Shown: in pieces, positions 1 to 8,379 of the stretch
Numbering within the stretch: the stretch's first letter is position 1
Layout of the letters: each line of letters starts with the position of its first letter
Source: an uncultured Opitutia bacterium
GTDB taxonomy: Bacteria; Verrucomicrobiota; Verrucomicrobiae; Opitutales; MB11C04
Direction of reading: 5' to 3'
Length of the DNA stretch: 23,584 nt
NCBI GenBank assembly: GCA_913048545.1
Contig: CAJWWH010000015.1
Location: forward strand, 1 to 23,584
Translations under genes and position numbers: made by a program
Notes under the pieces: model-generated
Told to the model about the DNA's origin: nothing
Databases searched by the model: none
What the model saw: only the letters and a program-made list of their open reading frames with translations

Positions 1-975
1 GTCGGCTAGTAAAAAGATTAATTTATCCGCGGCCAACGGGGTTGGGACATAAGGAATATTTCGGGGGAGGGTATAGGTGGGAAAGATTATTTTTCTTGGA
101 GACGCAGGCGGCTTTACTGCAATCAAGCGGCTGCCCCGGGTGCCCGCTCCACAGGTTGCAAAAAAGAAACCACCGCTTTGCACAGGAGAAGAAACGCTTC
201 TTTTATCCAATGAACCCAATCCTGTCTCCCACAGAACTTTTCCATTCTCAATATCCACCCCGTAGCATCCGTGGGACATGGAATTACAGATGACCTGGGT
301 ATTCCCTGTTGGAGGATTATAAATGCAGGGTGTGGAAGAGGATGGCTTGGAGCCAACTCGCTTGGTTTTCCATAGTGTTTTCCCGGTTTTCCGGTCGAGT
401 GCTAACAGAGCAGACTCTCCCTCGTGATCGTGAGTCACAATCACTTTGTCCTGATGAAGGATTGGAGAGAATCCGTTTCCATGTTGTGTCAGGAAATTCC
501 CGAAATCCCGTCGCCATTTCAGCGTGCCATCGTGACCGAGGCAAAGTAAGTCATTCGATTCTTTCGTGGTCCAAGATGTAATCAGCAAGTCCTTGTCCAC
601 GCATGGAGTAGCGGATGCAAAACTGTTAAACTTATGATGAGAGTAATGCTCGGATTGAAACTTTTTTTTCCAAATTACATTCCCGTTTGCCACATCGTTG
701 CATTGCACATACTGATCACCGTTTTTTTCATTGGAAGTGGTCGTGAAGACTTTATTTTTCCAAATTACCGGAGATGAGTGCCCGACTCCGGGGAGTTCAA
801 TGATCCACCGGTAATCTTCACGGGTCCATTCCTTGGGTATTTCCATACCGACTGAACGGCCTGAACCATTGGGACCGCGAAAACGTGTCCAGTCAGAAGA
901 AAAAAGAGAATGGAAAAGAGGGCAGAAAAAGAGACTGAGGGAAAGAAACCGGTAAAACGGCACCTGGACAGTCAT
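1..975 (-). CDS. Exported PQQ-like beta-propeller repeat protein (3' end outside window)
   Basis: An uninterrupted frame of 325 codons runs from an ATG at 975 to the left edge with no stop, so the C-terminus is missing. The start follows the methyltransferase stop by 9 nt. Residues 1 to about 27 form a hydrophobic Sec-type signal (FYRFLSLSLFFCPLFHSLFSS). Next comes the DWTRFRGPNGSG motif typical of exported PQQ-like (BamB/alcohol-dehydrogenase type) propellers of Verrucomicrobia and Planctomycetes. Blade-like repeats follow, such as HSSPVIWKNKVFTTT, ALDRKTGKTLWKTK and GVDIENGKVLWET, where the D-x-x-x-G-x-x-L-W tryptophan motif recurs. The family forms a periplasmic or surface propeller. The true ligand is unknown, and PQQ binding should not be assumed. 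It is a likely paralogue of the protein at 11462-13030. There is no clear Shine-Dalgarno site. The family call is sure; the function is not. Confidence 0.88.
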   Translation of the reverse strand, partial: MTVQVPFYRFLSLSLFFCPLFHSLFSSDWTRFRGPNGSGRSVGMEIPKEWTREDYRWIIELPGVGHSSPVIWKNKVFTTTSNEKNGDQYVQCNDVANGNVIWKKKFQSEHYSHHKFNSFASATPCVDKDLLITSWTTKESNDLLCLGHDGTLKWRRDFGNFLTQHGNGFSPILHQDKVIVTHDHEGESALLALDRKTGKTLWKTKRVGSKPSSSTPCIYNPPTGNTQVICNSMSHGCYGVDIENGKVLWETGLGSLDKRSVSSPVQSGGFFFATCGAGTRGSRLIAVKPPASPRKIIFPTYTLPRNIPYVPTPLAADKLIFLLAD

Positions 976-984
976 GAAGCGTGT

Positions 985-1740
985 TTATGGGGCTGATTTT
1001 GGTTTTTCAAAAATAATAAAATGTTGCTGGGGCAAAAAATCGAGTGTTTTTTTCCAAACAAATCCAACCTCCGTAATCTCTTTTTTTGCCTGAGCTTCAG
1101 ACATTTTATGAAGAAGTTTGATTGGGACTTTTGGGTCTTCCTTACGGTATTCAATCAAAATTAATCTTCCTTTTGGCCGCAATGCATCAAAAATAGAAAT
1201 GGCCATTTCCCGGGGATATGAAAATTCATGATAAGCATCCACCATGAGTGCGCAGTCAATTGAATTGGGAGCGAGGGTGGTACTTTTAATTGAACTTTGC
1301 ACAGTGATGACATTTTTACACCCACTCTTGGCTTTTTTGGCTCGGATGATTCCCAGCATTTGGGGAGAAATATCCACCGCATGCACTTGACCTTCCGGGA
1401 CAAGCGGGGAAATTCGAAAAGAAAAATATCCTGAACCTGCTCCAATATCCGCAACATGATCGCTTTTGGATAACTTCATGTTTTTGACGAGCAAATCGGT
1501 TCGTTCCTCCTGCTCTCTTTTAGGACGTTCAAGCCAACCGGCACCCAGGTGTCCCATTACCTGAGAAATTTCTCGTCCCATGTAATATTTCCCGGTTCCG
1601 TCCCTTGTCCGTTCGCCCTGCTGATAATAACCGTCTTTTTTCTCCTCTTTTCCTTTCTCCGCGGACTGGAGGCAGGAGACATAAAAAAGGAAGGCAACGG
1701 GAAGAAGTTGAAATATTTTATGAATAATAACTTTGGACAT
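985..1740 (-). CDS. Class I SAM-dependent methyltransferase with N-terminal secretion signal
   Basis: This is a 251-residue protein. Residues 1 to about 27 look like a Sec signal peptide: a basic start, a hydrophobic core (LLPVAFLFYVSCL), then QSA before a charged stretch. A conserved-looking YYMGREISQVMGHLGAGWLE block at about 52-71 precedes a Rossmann-fold methyltransferase domain. Motif I is DIGAGSG (98-104), the acidic residue after strand 2 is D123 (AVDIS), and MVDAYHEF is the motif IV/post-strand-4 region. These features support SAM binding. The substrate cannot be read from the sequence. An exported methyltransferase is odd because SAM is cytoplasmic, so the N-terminus may instead be a membrane anchor. 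It is the first gene of a probable two-gene unit with the propeller gene 9 nt downstream, and it is divergent from ispH. The methyltransferase fold is well supported; the location is inferred. Confidence 0.85.
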   Translation of the reverse strand: MSKVIIHKIFQLLPVAFLFYVSCLQSAEKGKEEKKDGYYQQGERTRDGTGKYYMGREISQVMGHLGAGWLERPKREQEERTDLLVKNMKLSKSDHVADIGAGSGYFSFRISPLVPEGQVHAVDISPQMLGIIRAKKAKSGCKNVITVQSSIKSTTLAPNSIDCALMVDAYHEFSYPREMAISIFDALRPKGRLILIEYRKEDPKVPIKLLHKMSEAQAKKEITEVGFVWKKTLDFLPQQHFIIFEKPKSAP

Positions 1741-1825
1741 AGTGCGATTTTGTTATTCTTTTGGTGATGATTGCAAATCAATATTGTACTGCAGCTGATT
1801 TCTAGTTATTGAGTACCAGATTCAA

Positions 1826-2695
1826 ATGAAAGTGATTAGAGCAAAGAGTGCGGGGTTTTGTTGGGGGGTTGAGCGTGCCATTCAGGTGGCACGTGAAGAA
1901 GCAAAGGGTGGACAGAAAACGGTATTTACCGATGGGCCTCTTATTCATAACAGTCAAATGATGAGCGAGTTGGGTAAAGAGGATATCCGAGAGGTCGGGG
2001 ATTATCAAAGTAATAAAAAATTGGAATTACCCGATGAAACCAGTAAGGAATCCGTGGTGGTTGTCCGAGCTCATGGAATTTCACCAGAAAGGCGGAAATA
2101 TTTGAAAAACCTTGGATTACCTTTCCGTGATGGAACCTGTCCGGATGTCGGAATTATTGCCGGTAAAATTAAGATTCATGCGGATCGTGGCTTTAATGTG
2201 GTGATATTTGGCGATCCCAAGCACCCAGAAGTTTCCGGTTTGCTGGGCTATGCCAAAGGACGGGGACATGTAATCACAAATGAAGAAGATTTAAATAATT
2301 TACCCAATTTTGATTCCGGAGTGGTGATGGTTTCCCAATCCACTATGTTTACTCATGAATTCAAAAAGCTATCGAGCCAGCTATCGAAAAAATATCCCGA
2401 TCTTATGGTGTTTGATACCATTTGTGGGGCAACCAAAGAGAGGCAATCTGATTTGGTGCAACTAGTGAATGACGGGGCTGATGTGATTGTGGTAATTGGT
2501 GGTAAGCATTCTGCAAACACAAAGAAATTAGCCAAGCTTGCATCCTCTTACAAAAAAACCACATTTCACATTGAAACTGCGGATGATATAGCAAAAGAAA
2601 CTTTTCAATCCTACAAGTGTGCGGGAGTGACCGCGGGAGCCTCCACCCCGGAGTTTATTATCCGATCTGTTGTTGAAAAACTTGAAACTTTTTAA
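1826..2695 (+). CDS. ispH: 4-hydroxy-3-methylbut-2-enyl diphosphate reductase (IspH/LytB)
   Basis: IspH catalyses the last step of the MEP isoprenoid pathway, reducing HMBPP to IPP and DMAPP with a [4Fe-4S] cluster in the cytoplasm. The 289-residue length is somewhat shorter than E. coli IspH. The three cluster cysteines are present: C12 in GFCWGVERAI, C105 in DGTCPDV and C200 in DTICGATKERQ. The substrate-binding residues also match: H41, H83 (RAHGIS), and H133/E135 in the HPEV motif, where the Glu is the proton-relay residue. The C-terminal AGASTPE motif is intact. The ATG was chosen because the first cysteine falls at residue 12 as in E. coli. The gene is followed 11 nt later by purB, suggesting co-transcription. 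No strong Shine-Dalgarno site is visible. Confidence 0.96.
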   Translation: MKVIRAKSAGFCWGVERAIQVAREEAKGGQKTVFTDGPLIHNSQMMSELGKEDIREVGDYQSNKKLELPDETSKESVVVVRAHGISPERRKYLKNLGLPFRDGTCPDVGIIAGKIKIHADRGFNVVIFGDPKHPEVSGLLGYAKGRGHVITNEEDLNNLPNFDSGVVMVSQSTMFTHEFKKLSSQLSKKYPDLMVFDTICGATKERQSDLVQLVNDGADVIVVIGGKHSANTKKLAKLASSYKKTTFHIETADDIAKETFQSYKCAGVTAGASTPEFIIRSVVEKLETF

Positions 2696-2706
2696 CCCAA
2701 AAACCA

Positions 2707-4131
2707 ATGCAAACCGAAATTTCAAATGTCTTAGCCGAACGATATGCCTCCAATCCAATGAAGAATCTTTGGTCGGCGACCGGGAAAATAATTTTGGAGA
2801 GGGAATTCTGGATCGCCGTGATGAAAGCACAAAAGGACCTTGGCGTAGAAATTGAAAAGGAAGCGATTCAATCTTCGATATCGGTCAAAGCTTCGGTAGA
2901 TTTGGATTCCATTCAGAAGCGTGAAAAAGTAACCAAACACGATGTGAAGGCCAGGCTCGAGGAATTTGCCGAAAAAGCGGGTCACCAGCATGCCCATAAA
3001 GGCATGACCAGCCGGGATCTAACTGAGAATGTCGAGCAGCTTCAAATTCATCGATCACTGAGTCTGATTTTGGATAAAGGGGTTTCAGCTCTCCTCGCTT
3101 TGGCCAAGAGAGCGGCTGAATATAAAGAAATTCCACTTACGGCCCGTTCTCACAATGTGCCCGCACAGGTCACCACACTTGGTAAAAGAATGGCCAACTG
3201 GGGTGAAGAACTCGAACGGGTCCTGGAAGCATTATCGTCCCTTTGTGTCACTTATCCCTATCGAGGGTTAAAGGGGGCGGTGGGCACCTGCTTGGACCAA
3301 GTTACACTTCTGGGGGACACCACAAAGGCAGAGCAACTCGACCGCAAGGTGATGGAGCATCTTGGAGCGACGGCCAATTGGCAAAATGTCGGACAGGTTT
3401 ATCCGCGCAGTCTAGATTTTGAAGTAATTTCAATCCTCGTACGTTTGTCTGCGGCACCCTCGAGCTTTGCCAAGACAGTCAGGATAATGGCGGGGCATGA
3501 ACTTCTTGGGGAAGGCTTTGCAAAAGGGCAGACTGGTTCCTCGGCGATGCCTCATAAAATGAACAGTAGAAGTTGTGAAAGGATAAATGGATTTCAGGCC
3601 ATCCTGAACGGCCATCTTGCCATGGTATCGAGTCTTTCCGGCGATCAGTGGAATGAAGGGGATGTTTCCTGTTCAGTGGTAAGAAGAGTGGCTCTGCCAG
3701 ACGCCTTTTTTGCCATTGACGGTCTGTTGGATACATTCCTGACAGTTCTCGCTCAAATGGAAGTTTTTCCTGCCATGATTAAAGCGGAATCGACGCATTA
3801 CCTACCTTTTTTACTATCCACTACTTTTATGATGGAAGCCGTTAAAGCAGGTGCAGGTCGTGAGGATGCTCACGCGGCGATCAAGCAACATGCAGTGGCC
3901 ACCGTTAAAGATCTACGCAAAGGAAAAGTAAAGGAGAATGACCTCGCCAAGCGCCTTGCTCAGGATAAACGGGTTGGGCTTAAAACTGGCACGATAAATT
4001 CATTAATCAAGGAAGGGCAAAAAAGGGTCGGTGCGGCTTGTTCCCAGGTTGATTATTTTGTTGCCCGAGCTGATTCATGGTCAAAGCGTTATCCCAATGC
4101 TCAGGCGTACAAGCCGCCATCCATTCTCTAA
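2707..4131 (+). CDS. purB: Adenylosuccinate lyase (long form)
   Basis: PurB cleaves SAICAR to AICAR and adenylosuccinate to AMP, releasing fumarate in both steps of purine synthesis. The protein has 474 residues, the long form seen in animals and some bacteria rather than the roughly 430-residue Bacillus type. Fumarase/aspartase superfamily signatures are clear: KHDV with H78, TSRDLTEN at 101-108, RSHNVPAQVTTLGKR with catalytic-type H149, and the mobile loop GSSAMPHKMN at 277-286 carrying the catalytic serine. This loop closely resembles the SSAMPYKRNP loop of animal ADSL. It sits 11 nt after ispH, apparently in one transcript, with a possible terminator after it at 4176-4220. The superfamily alone could also suggest argininosuccinate lyase, but the loop sequence and length favour PurB. 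Confidence 0.94.
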   Translation: MQTEISNVLAERYASNPMKNLWSATGKIILEREFWIAVMKAQKDLGVEIEKEAIQSSISVKASVDLDSIQKREKVTKHDVKARLEEFAEKAGHQHAHKGMTSRDLTENVEQLQIHRSLSLILDKGVSALLALAKRAAEYKEIPLTARSHNVPAQVTTLGKRMANWGEELERVLEALSSLCVTYPYRGLKGAVGTCLDQVTLLGDTTKAEQLDRKVMEHLGATANWQNVGQVYPRSLDFEVISILVRLSAAPSSFAKTVRIMAGHELLGEGFAKGQTGSSAMPHKMNSRSCERINGFQAILNGHLAMVSSLSGDQWNEGDVSCSVVRRVALPDAFFAIDGLLDTFLTVLAQMEVFPAMIKAESTHYLPFLLSTTFMMEAVKAGAGREDAHAAIKQHAVATVKDLRKGKVKENDLAKRLAQDKRVGLKTGTINSLIKEGQKRVGAACSQVDYFVARADSWSKRYPNAQAYKPPSIL

Positions 4132-4175
4132 AATTTTCTTGCTGCTCAATTTTCATTCACAGCGCAGGCGATTTT

Positions 4176-4220
4176 GCGATTGCCATTTCATCACTTCCAC
4201 TGTGGGATGATCGCTTTTTT
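4176..4220 (+). terminator. Possible intrinsic terminator after ispH-purB
   Basis: GCGAT at 4176-4180 can pair with ATCGC at 4210-4214, with an inner CATC/GATG pair and an 8-nt bulge on the 5' side. TTTTTT follows at once (4215-4220). It lies in the 112-bp gap between purB and the phosphofructokinase gene. The bulge makes the stem weak, so this is tentative. Confidence 0.3.
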
Positions 4221-4243
4221 CGTTATTTGACTCTTATTATATT

Positions 4244-5506
4244 ATGGCAGAAGAATTAGTTGGAAATTGTTTGGTCGCCCAATCCGGGGGACCAACCGCT
4301 GTTATTAATGCAAGCGTTGCTGGAGTAGTGACGGAGGCCCTCAATAATCCGTGTATTGAAGAAATATACGGGGGTATGAACGGTGTGCTTGGAATTCTCA
4401 AGGAAGATCTAATTGATCTTGCCGAGGAGTCCCAACAAAACATCCGTGGTTTGCGATATACGCCGGCTTCTGCATTGGGAACTTGTCGCTTTAAGCTTAA
4501 GCGGGATATAGATTACGAACGGGTTTTGGAAGTTTTTGAAGCTCACAACATAAGGTATTTCTTTTATGCCGGAGGCAATGATTCGCAGGATACTGCTGAC
4601 AAAATCTCCAAGCTCGCTCAGGAAAAAAATTATGAACTGCGTGTGATTGGGGTCCCGAAGACAATTGATAACGATTTAGTTACCACGGATCACTGTCCAG
4701 GATATGGAAGTGTGGTCAAATATATCTGCACTGTAATCCGTGAGACTGCTTTAGATCATGAGGCAATGGGGCAACACGATTTGGTTTCGATTGTTGAGGT
4801 AATGGGAAGGAATGCCGGTTGGATTGCTGCCGGTGCCACCCTTGCAAAAAGTAAGGAAAATCCAGATGATGCTCCTCACCTTATTTACCTTCCTGAACTG
4901 CCCTTTTCCAAAGAACAATTTATTGATGATGTGCAGCGTGTGTTGAAGAAAAACAGGTATTGCCTTGTGGTGGTGGGAGAAGGTCTGCTTGACCATGATG
5001 GTAATTATGTGGCCAACAGCACGACTGCTCAGGATGCGTTTGGCCATCAACAGCTTGGAGGAATTGGAGATTTTCTCGCCGGTCTTGTTGAGGAAAATCT
5101 TGCCGTAAAAGCTCGTTCATCCAAGCTCGGAACTGGGCAACGAGCCGCGGCCCATTGTTCATCACAAACCGATAACGACGAAGCTTTCATGGCGGGACAG
5201 GCAGCAGTGAAGGCGGCGATTGCCGGAGAAACCGATAAAATGGTAATACTGGTACGTGCTGAAGGAGAAAATTACAGCTGTGAAACAAGTCTTGCCCCTC
5301 TTTCTGAGATTGCAAATGGAGTCAAAGAGATTCCCGAAGACTGGATTTCCGATGACCGGGTCAGTATGACTGCGAAATTCATCAAATACTGCCAGCCATT
5401 AATTCAAGGCGAAGTCGAAGTGCCCTATGAAAACGGAGTTCCTTCCTTTGTTCGATTGTCAAGAAAACGGATTCGAAAAGTATTGGATTCTCATACTTTC
5501 GAGTAA
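4244..5506 (+). CDS. pfp: Pyrophosphate-dependent 6-phosphofructokinase
   Basis: The enzyme phosphorylates fructose 6-phosphate reversibly with PPi, serving glycolysis and gluconeogenesis. The protein has 420 residues. The N-terminal AQSGGPTAVINAS (12-24) is the phosphate-binding loop of the PPi clade. Two positions decide phosphoryl donor in this family. At GGNDS (110-114) an Asp replaces the second Gly of the ATP-enzyme GGDGS. PKTIDNDL (138-145) has Lys where ATP enzymes have Gly. Both give the PPi type. MGRNAGW (187-193) binds the sugar phosphate. The start ATG at 4244 lies 112 bp after purB, has no clear Shine-Dalgarno site and begins close to the conserved loop. The gene converges on the PLP gene at 5535 with only 28 bp between stops. 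The PPi specificity is read from motifs. Confidence 0.93.
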   Translation: MAEELVGNCLVAQSGGPTAVINASVAGVVTEALNNPCIEEIYGGMNGVLGILKEDLIDLAEESQQNIRGLRYTPASALGTCRFKLKRDIDYERVLEVFEAHNIRYFFYAGGNDSQDTADKISKLAQEKNYELRVIGVPKTIDNDLVTTDHCPGYGSVVKYICTVIRETALDHEAMGQHDLVSIVEVMGRNAGWIAAGATLAKSKENPDDAPHLIYLPELPFSKEQFIDDVQRVLKKNRYCLVVVGEGLLDHDGNYVANSTTAQDAFGHQQLGGIGDFLAGLVEENLAVKARSSKLGTGQRAAAHCSSQTDNDEAFMAGQAAVKAAIAGETDKMVILVRAEGENYSCETSLAPLSEIANGVKEIPEDWISDDRVSMTAKFIKYCQPLIQGEVEVPYENGVPSFVRLSRKRIRKVLDSHTFE

Positions 5507-5534
5507 ATTTCCTTGTGCTTTTTAACGCATTTGC

Positions 5535-7046
5535 CTAATCCATTTTCTGCAGTGCATCCTGTAGGCACTCGATAATTTTATCTGGATCCTCTAAGCCGAC
5601 TGACAATCGACATAAGTAGGGTGAAATGCCTGCACTTTTAAGAATATTCATTCCTTTAGTGGATTGAATTAAATCGAAGTGTGCCAAGTAGACATAGGGA
5701 CAGCAAAGACTGAACTCGGTACCAAAACTTGGGCTCTTTAGCATTTGTAAATGATTATAAAAGCTTTCGAAATTTCCTTTCACCTCAAAACTTACCACGC
5801 ATCCTGCTTTTTCATCCCCGGCAATTTTTTGGAAAGATTTTGAATATCCATCCTGATATGCCCAGTAGACCTTTTTAATGAACGGATTCGAATTTAAAAA
5901 ATCTACCACTCGAAAGAGCGAGTGATTTGTTCGTTCAACGAAATTAGAGTAATGGGGCAGCTGTTCACATAATCGCAAAAGGTCTCTTTCAAACGGTGGG
6001 CAGGCAAGGCTTTTAGTCGATTCGAAAAGCTCGGCTCCAAGTTCAGAATGATCCGGGAAAACCAAGCTTCCAATCATGACATCCCCGGCCCAACTTGCGT
6101 ATTTTGTGAGACTATTAACCAGCACATCCCCATATTGAGCCACTTTGGCGTTTTTGGGGGAGGCCATAGTCGGGTCAACAATGAGCAAGGCATCTACCCG
6201 ATTACAGAGTTGTCTGACTTTTTCAAGGTCACAGGATTGTAAGAGTGGATTAGTTGGAAATTCAGTGACAATACCCGCAATTTGACTGCCATAACGAGAA
6301 AAAACTGACTCCAACTCCGCAGGGTTTTGTAAATCGGTAAGCGTTATAATTTCGTTTTCATTATTCGAAACCATTTCCATGGTTTCGATTGTGTCGAGAT
6401 ACAACCAGCCCAATCGAATCCAGATGGTTTTTCCTTTCCCATAAAAATGGCGGTATGCATTATAAAAGAGAGAGTAAAAAGCATTTGCACCGGAGGAGCA
6501 AATGATGATTTTTTCCTGGGAAACTCCGCTTCCATGAACTTGTGCTATTACTTCCCGGGCAAACTGTTCTGGGTTCTCCTTAGCTGAAATACTTTCTTTT
6601 CTTGAAAAATAGCCTGAATTGACCAAGGCACTTTCGGCTAGTCGTGATGAAATTATCCCGCCGGTGTGCTGAACAAATGAGCTTATATTTTGAGCGACTT
6701 CACTTCCTTTCGGAAGTTGCAGGCAGATATATTCCTCGTTTTCTATAATTCGGAATTCTTCAATCGAAAATTGTTCCAATCCTTTGTGGCAGTGTTTGAT
6801 GTTCGCAAATAAGAAACTTTTTTTTTCTCCACTTCCGGCTTTTTTTTCTTCTAGTTGAATAAGCTTTTGGATCAGTCGGTGCTCAACAAATCTTGGGTAT
6901 CCGGAGTTCATTTGTGACATAGTCCGAGGATCTTTTTTTTCATAACCCACCAAGTCCGATACAGTCGGAATGCTCACGCATACGGCATGCTCGCGATTTG
7001 GGACAGCCTGCCCAAGAGCAAACTCACCGAGACCACAAACACTCAC
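5535..7046 (-). CDS. Fungal-type (STR2-like) cystathionine gamma-synthase family PLP enzyme
   Basis: The protein has 503 residues, about 100 more than bacterial MetB. The Cys/Met-metabolism PLP fold is shown by SSGANA (184-189), EFPTNPLL (262-269), D291 in IVDPT for the pyridine nitrogen, and the Schiff-base lysine K315 in SLTKYASWAGDVM. The N-terminal extension LGQAVPNREHAVCVSIPT, then VGYE and SGYPRF, resembles fungal cystathionine gamma-synthase (yeast Str2) rather than E. coli MetB. So do GGIISSRLAE (129-138), KSPSFGTEFSLCCPY and RLSVGLEDPD near the C-terminus. The likely reaction is cystathionine formation from an activated homoserine and cysteine, or a related gamma-replacement. The GTG start at 7046 overlaps the lysA stop (GTGA), so translation is probably coupled. 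The exact substrate is inferred. Confidence 0.85.
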   Translation of the reverse strand: MSVCGLGEFALGQAVPNREHAVCVSIPTVSDLVGYEKKDPRTMSQMNSGYPRFVEHRLIQKLIQLEEKKAGSGEKKSFLFANIKHCHKGLEQFSIEEFRIIENEEYICLQLPKGSEVAQNISSFVQHTGGIISSRLAESALVNSGYFSRKESISAKENPEQFAREVIAQVHGSGVSQEKIIICSSGANAFYSLFYNAYRHFYGKGKTIWIRLGWLYLDTIETMEMVSNNENEIITLTDLQNPAELESVFSRYGSQIAGIVTEFPTNPLLQSCDLEKVRQLCNRVDALLIVDPTMASPKNAKVAQYGDVLVNSLTKYASWAGDVMIGSLVFPDHSELGAELFESTKSLACPPFERDLLRLCEQLPHYSNFVERTNHSLFRVVDFLNSNPFIKKVYWAYQDGYSKSFQKIAGDEKAGCVVSFEVKGNFESFYNHLQMLKSPSFGTEFSLCCPYVYLAHFDLIQSTKGMNILKSAGISPYLCRLSVGLEDPDKIIECLQDALQKMD

Positions 7047-8305
7047 GGAACGACTTCGTTCTCAATAATTTGCTCGAATGTCTGCCTTTTGCGAATTAAA
7101 GAAAGTGAACCGTCAGATTTTTTCAGGATTTCGGCTGCTTCAGGAAAAGAATTGTAATTCTTTGCGGACATGGACGAACAATATGCTCCAACGCCTTCGA
7201 TCACGCATGAGTCACCAATCTCAGCCCTTGTGATAAGACGAGGAGCCAGTGATTCAGGTTCGTTTGGTGCAGGTGTCAATAAATCTCCGGATTCACAGCA
7301 ATGTCCGACTACAACCTGTTCCACTTCCTCCCTGAACTTGGCTTGCCCTTCTTCCGGTACAATGGTGATTGGGTGCTGTGCACCATACAAACTGGGTCGA
7401 AGGATTTCAGTCATTCCCGCGTCCAATTTAACAAAGCGGTAGCCATCAGGGCCGGTGGAAGTTACATCCTGCACTTTCGTTACCAGGCTGCATGCGTGAG
7501 CTAAAAGGAATGTGCCGGGCTCGATTTCAAGTTTGATTTCACGTCCAGTTTCCCCAGCGAAATCCTCAAATAATTTTTTCACGGGTAATCCAATTTCCTG
7601 AAGATCGGTCGCTCGCTCATCGGGCATTCTTGCCACTTTATAACCACCCCCCAGATTGAGGGACTGAACGGTGGGGAATTCACGGACCAAATCAAGGCTC
7701 ATACCCGCGACTTTTTGCCAGACTTCGGGATCAGAGCCTGAGCCAATGTGTGTGTGTATCCGGTCGACCTTTAAGTTGTATTCCTTACACAGATCCCTTG
7801 CCTTTACCAAATCATCTTTCCAAATTCCAAAGCTACTTGCGGGACCACCCACATTTGTTCGGTTAGTACCCCCGGATCCCATTCCAGGATTAAATCTGAG
7901 TCCGACGGATTCTCCTTTTCCCCAGAGTCCGAATTTATGAATTTGATTTAATGAGCAAAGATTTACGCGGACACCATCCTGTACCCAGAAACGAAAGTTT
8001 TCCGGGAATTCCTGAGTACTCATCGAAATTGATTCCGTTCCATAGCCCGCTCGAACCGCCCGTTCAACTTCAAACTCAGAACTGGCGTCAATTCCCAGTC
8101 CCTCGTCATTGAATATTCTTAGTATAGCTCCGGTGGGTGCCGATTTCATCGCATACCGTGGAAGTAATCCAAAAGCGTTGGGAAAATTTTTGACCGCCTG
8201 TGCATTAGCCCGAAGGATATCTTCGTCGTAGACAAAAGAGGGTGTCCCAAAGTCAATGCGGATTTGATCTAAGTTTTCGGCTGTGAGAAATCGAAGTTTT
8301 TCCAT
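7043..8305 (-). CDS. lysA: Diaminopimelate decarboxylase
   Basis: LysA decarboxylates meso-diaminopimelate to L-lysine using PLP. The 420-residue protein is a fold-type III enzyme with the Schiff-base lysine K54 (RYAMKSA), HIGSG (186-190), phosphate-binding GGG (219-221), RPSLYGA with substrate residues R303 and Y307, and the dimer-partner pair C337-E338 (GHCCESGD). It also has GAYC with Y375 and a LysA-like tail RKRQTFEQIIENE. One oddity is EPGT at 262-265 where most family members have EPGR, so a substrate-side Arg is missing. A good promoter lies just upstream (8330-8358). The gene is the first of a pair with the STR2-like enzyme and lies downstream of folA. Other decarboxylases of this fold (ornithine, carboxynorspermidine) are less likely given the tail and RPxLY motif. 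Confidence 0.9.
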   Translation of the reverse strand: MEKLRFLTAENLDQIRIDFGTPSFVYDEDILRANAQAVKNFPNAFGLLPRYAMKSAPTGAILRIFNDEGLGIDASSEFEVERAVRAGYGTESISMSTQEFPENFRFWVQDGVRVNLCSLNQIHKFGLWGKGESVGLRFNPGMGSGGTNRTNVGGPASSFGIWKDDLVKARDLCKEYNLKVDRIHTHIGSGSDPEVWQKVAGMSLDLVREFPTVQSLNLGGGYKVARMPDERATDLQEIGLPVKKLFEDFAGETGREIKLEIEPGTFLLAHACSLVTKVQDVTSTGPDGYRFVKLDAGMTEILRPSLYGAQHPITIVPEEGQAKFREEVEQVVVGHCCESGDLLTPAPNEPESLAPRLITRAEIGDSCVIEGVGAYCSSMSAKNYNSFPEAAEILKKSDGSLSLIRKRQTFEQIIENEVVP

Positions 8306-8329
8306 TTAAATACGAATTTTAATAATCAC

Positions 8330-8358
8330 ATTATAGAAAAAACGATCAATTGAAGCAA
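8330..8358 (-). promoter_or_regulatory. Sigma70-like promoter of lysA operon
   Basis: Read on the minus strand, TTGCTT (8358-8353) and a perfect TATAAT (8335-8330) are separated by exactly 17 bp. Transcription would begin near 8323, leaving a leader of about 18 nt before the lysA ATG. It lies in the folA-lysA gap, so lysA and the PLP gene after it can be expressed independently of folA. Confidence 0.6.
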
Positions 8359-8379
8359 GCATTGGAGTCTAAAAACACT

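Noticed and set aside
42..293. Short plus-strand frames at the left edge
   Set aside because: They are antisense to a continuous 325-codon propeller frame with signal peptide and family motifs, so they are shadows.
985..1740. Lipoprotein call for the methyltransferase
   Set aside because: The only Cys near the signal end is in FYVSC, which lacks the Leu and small residues of a standard lipobox.
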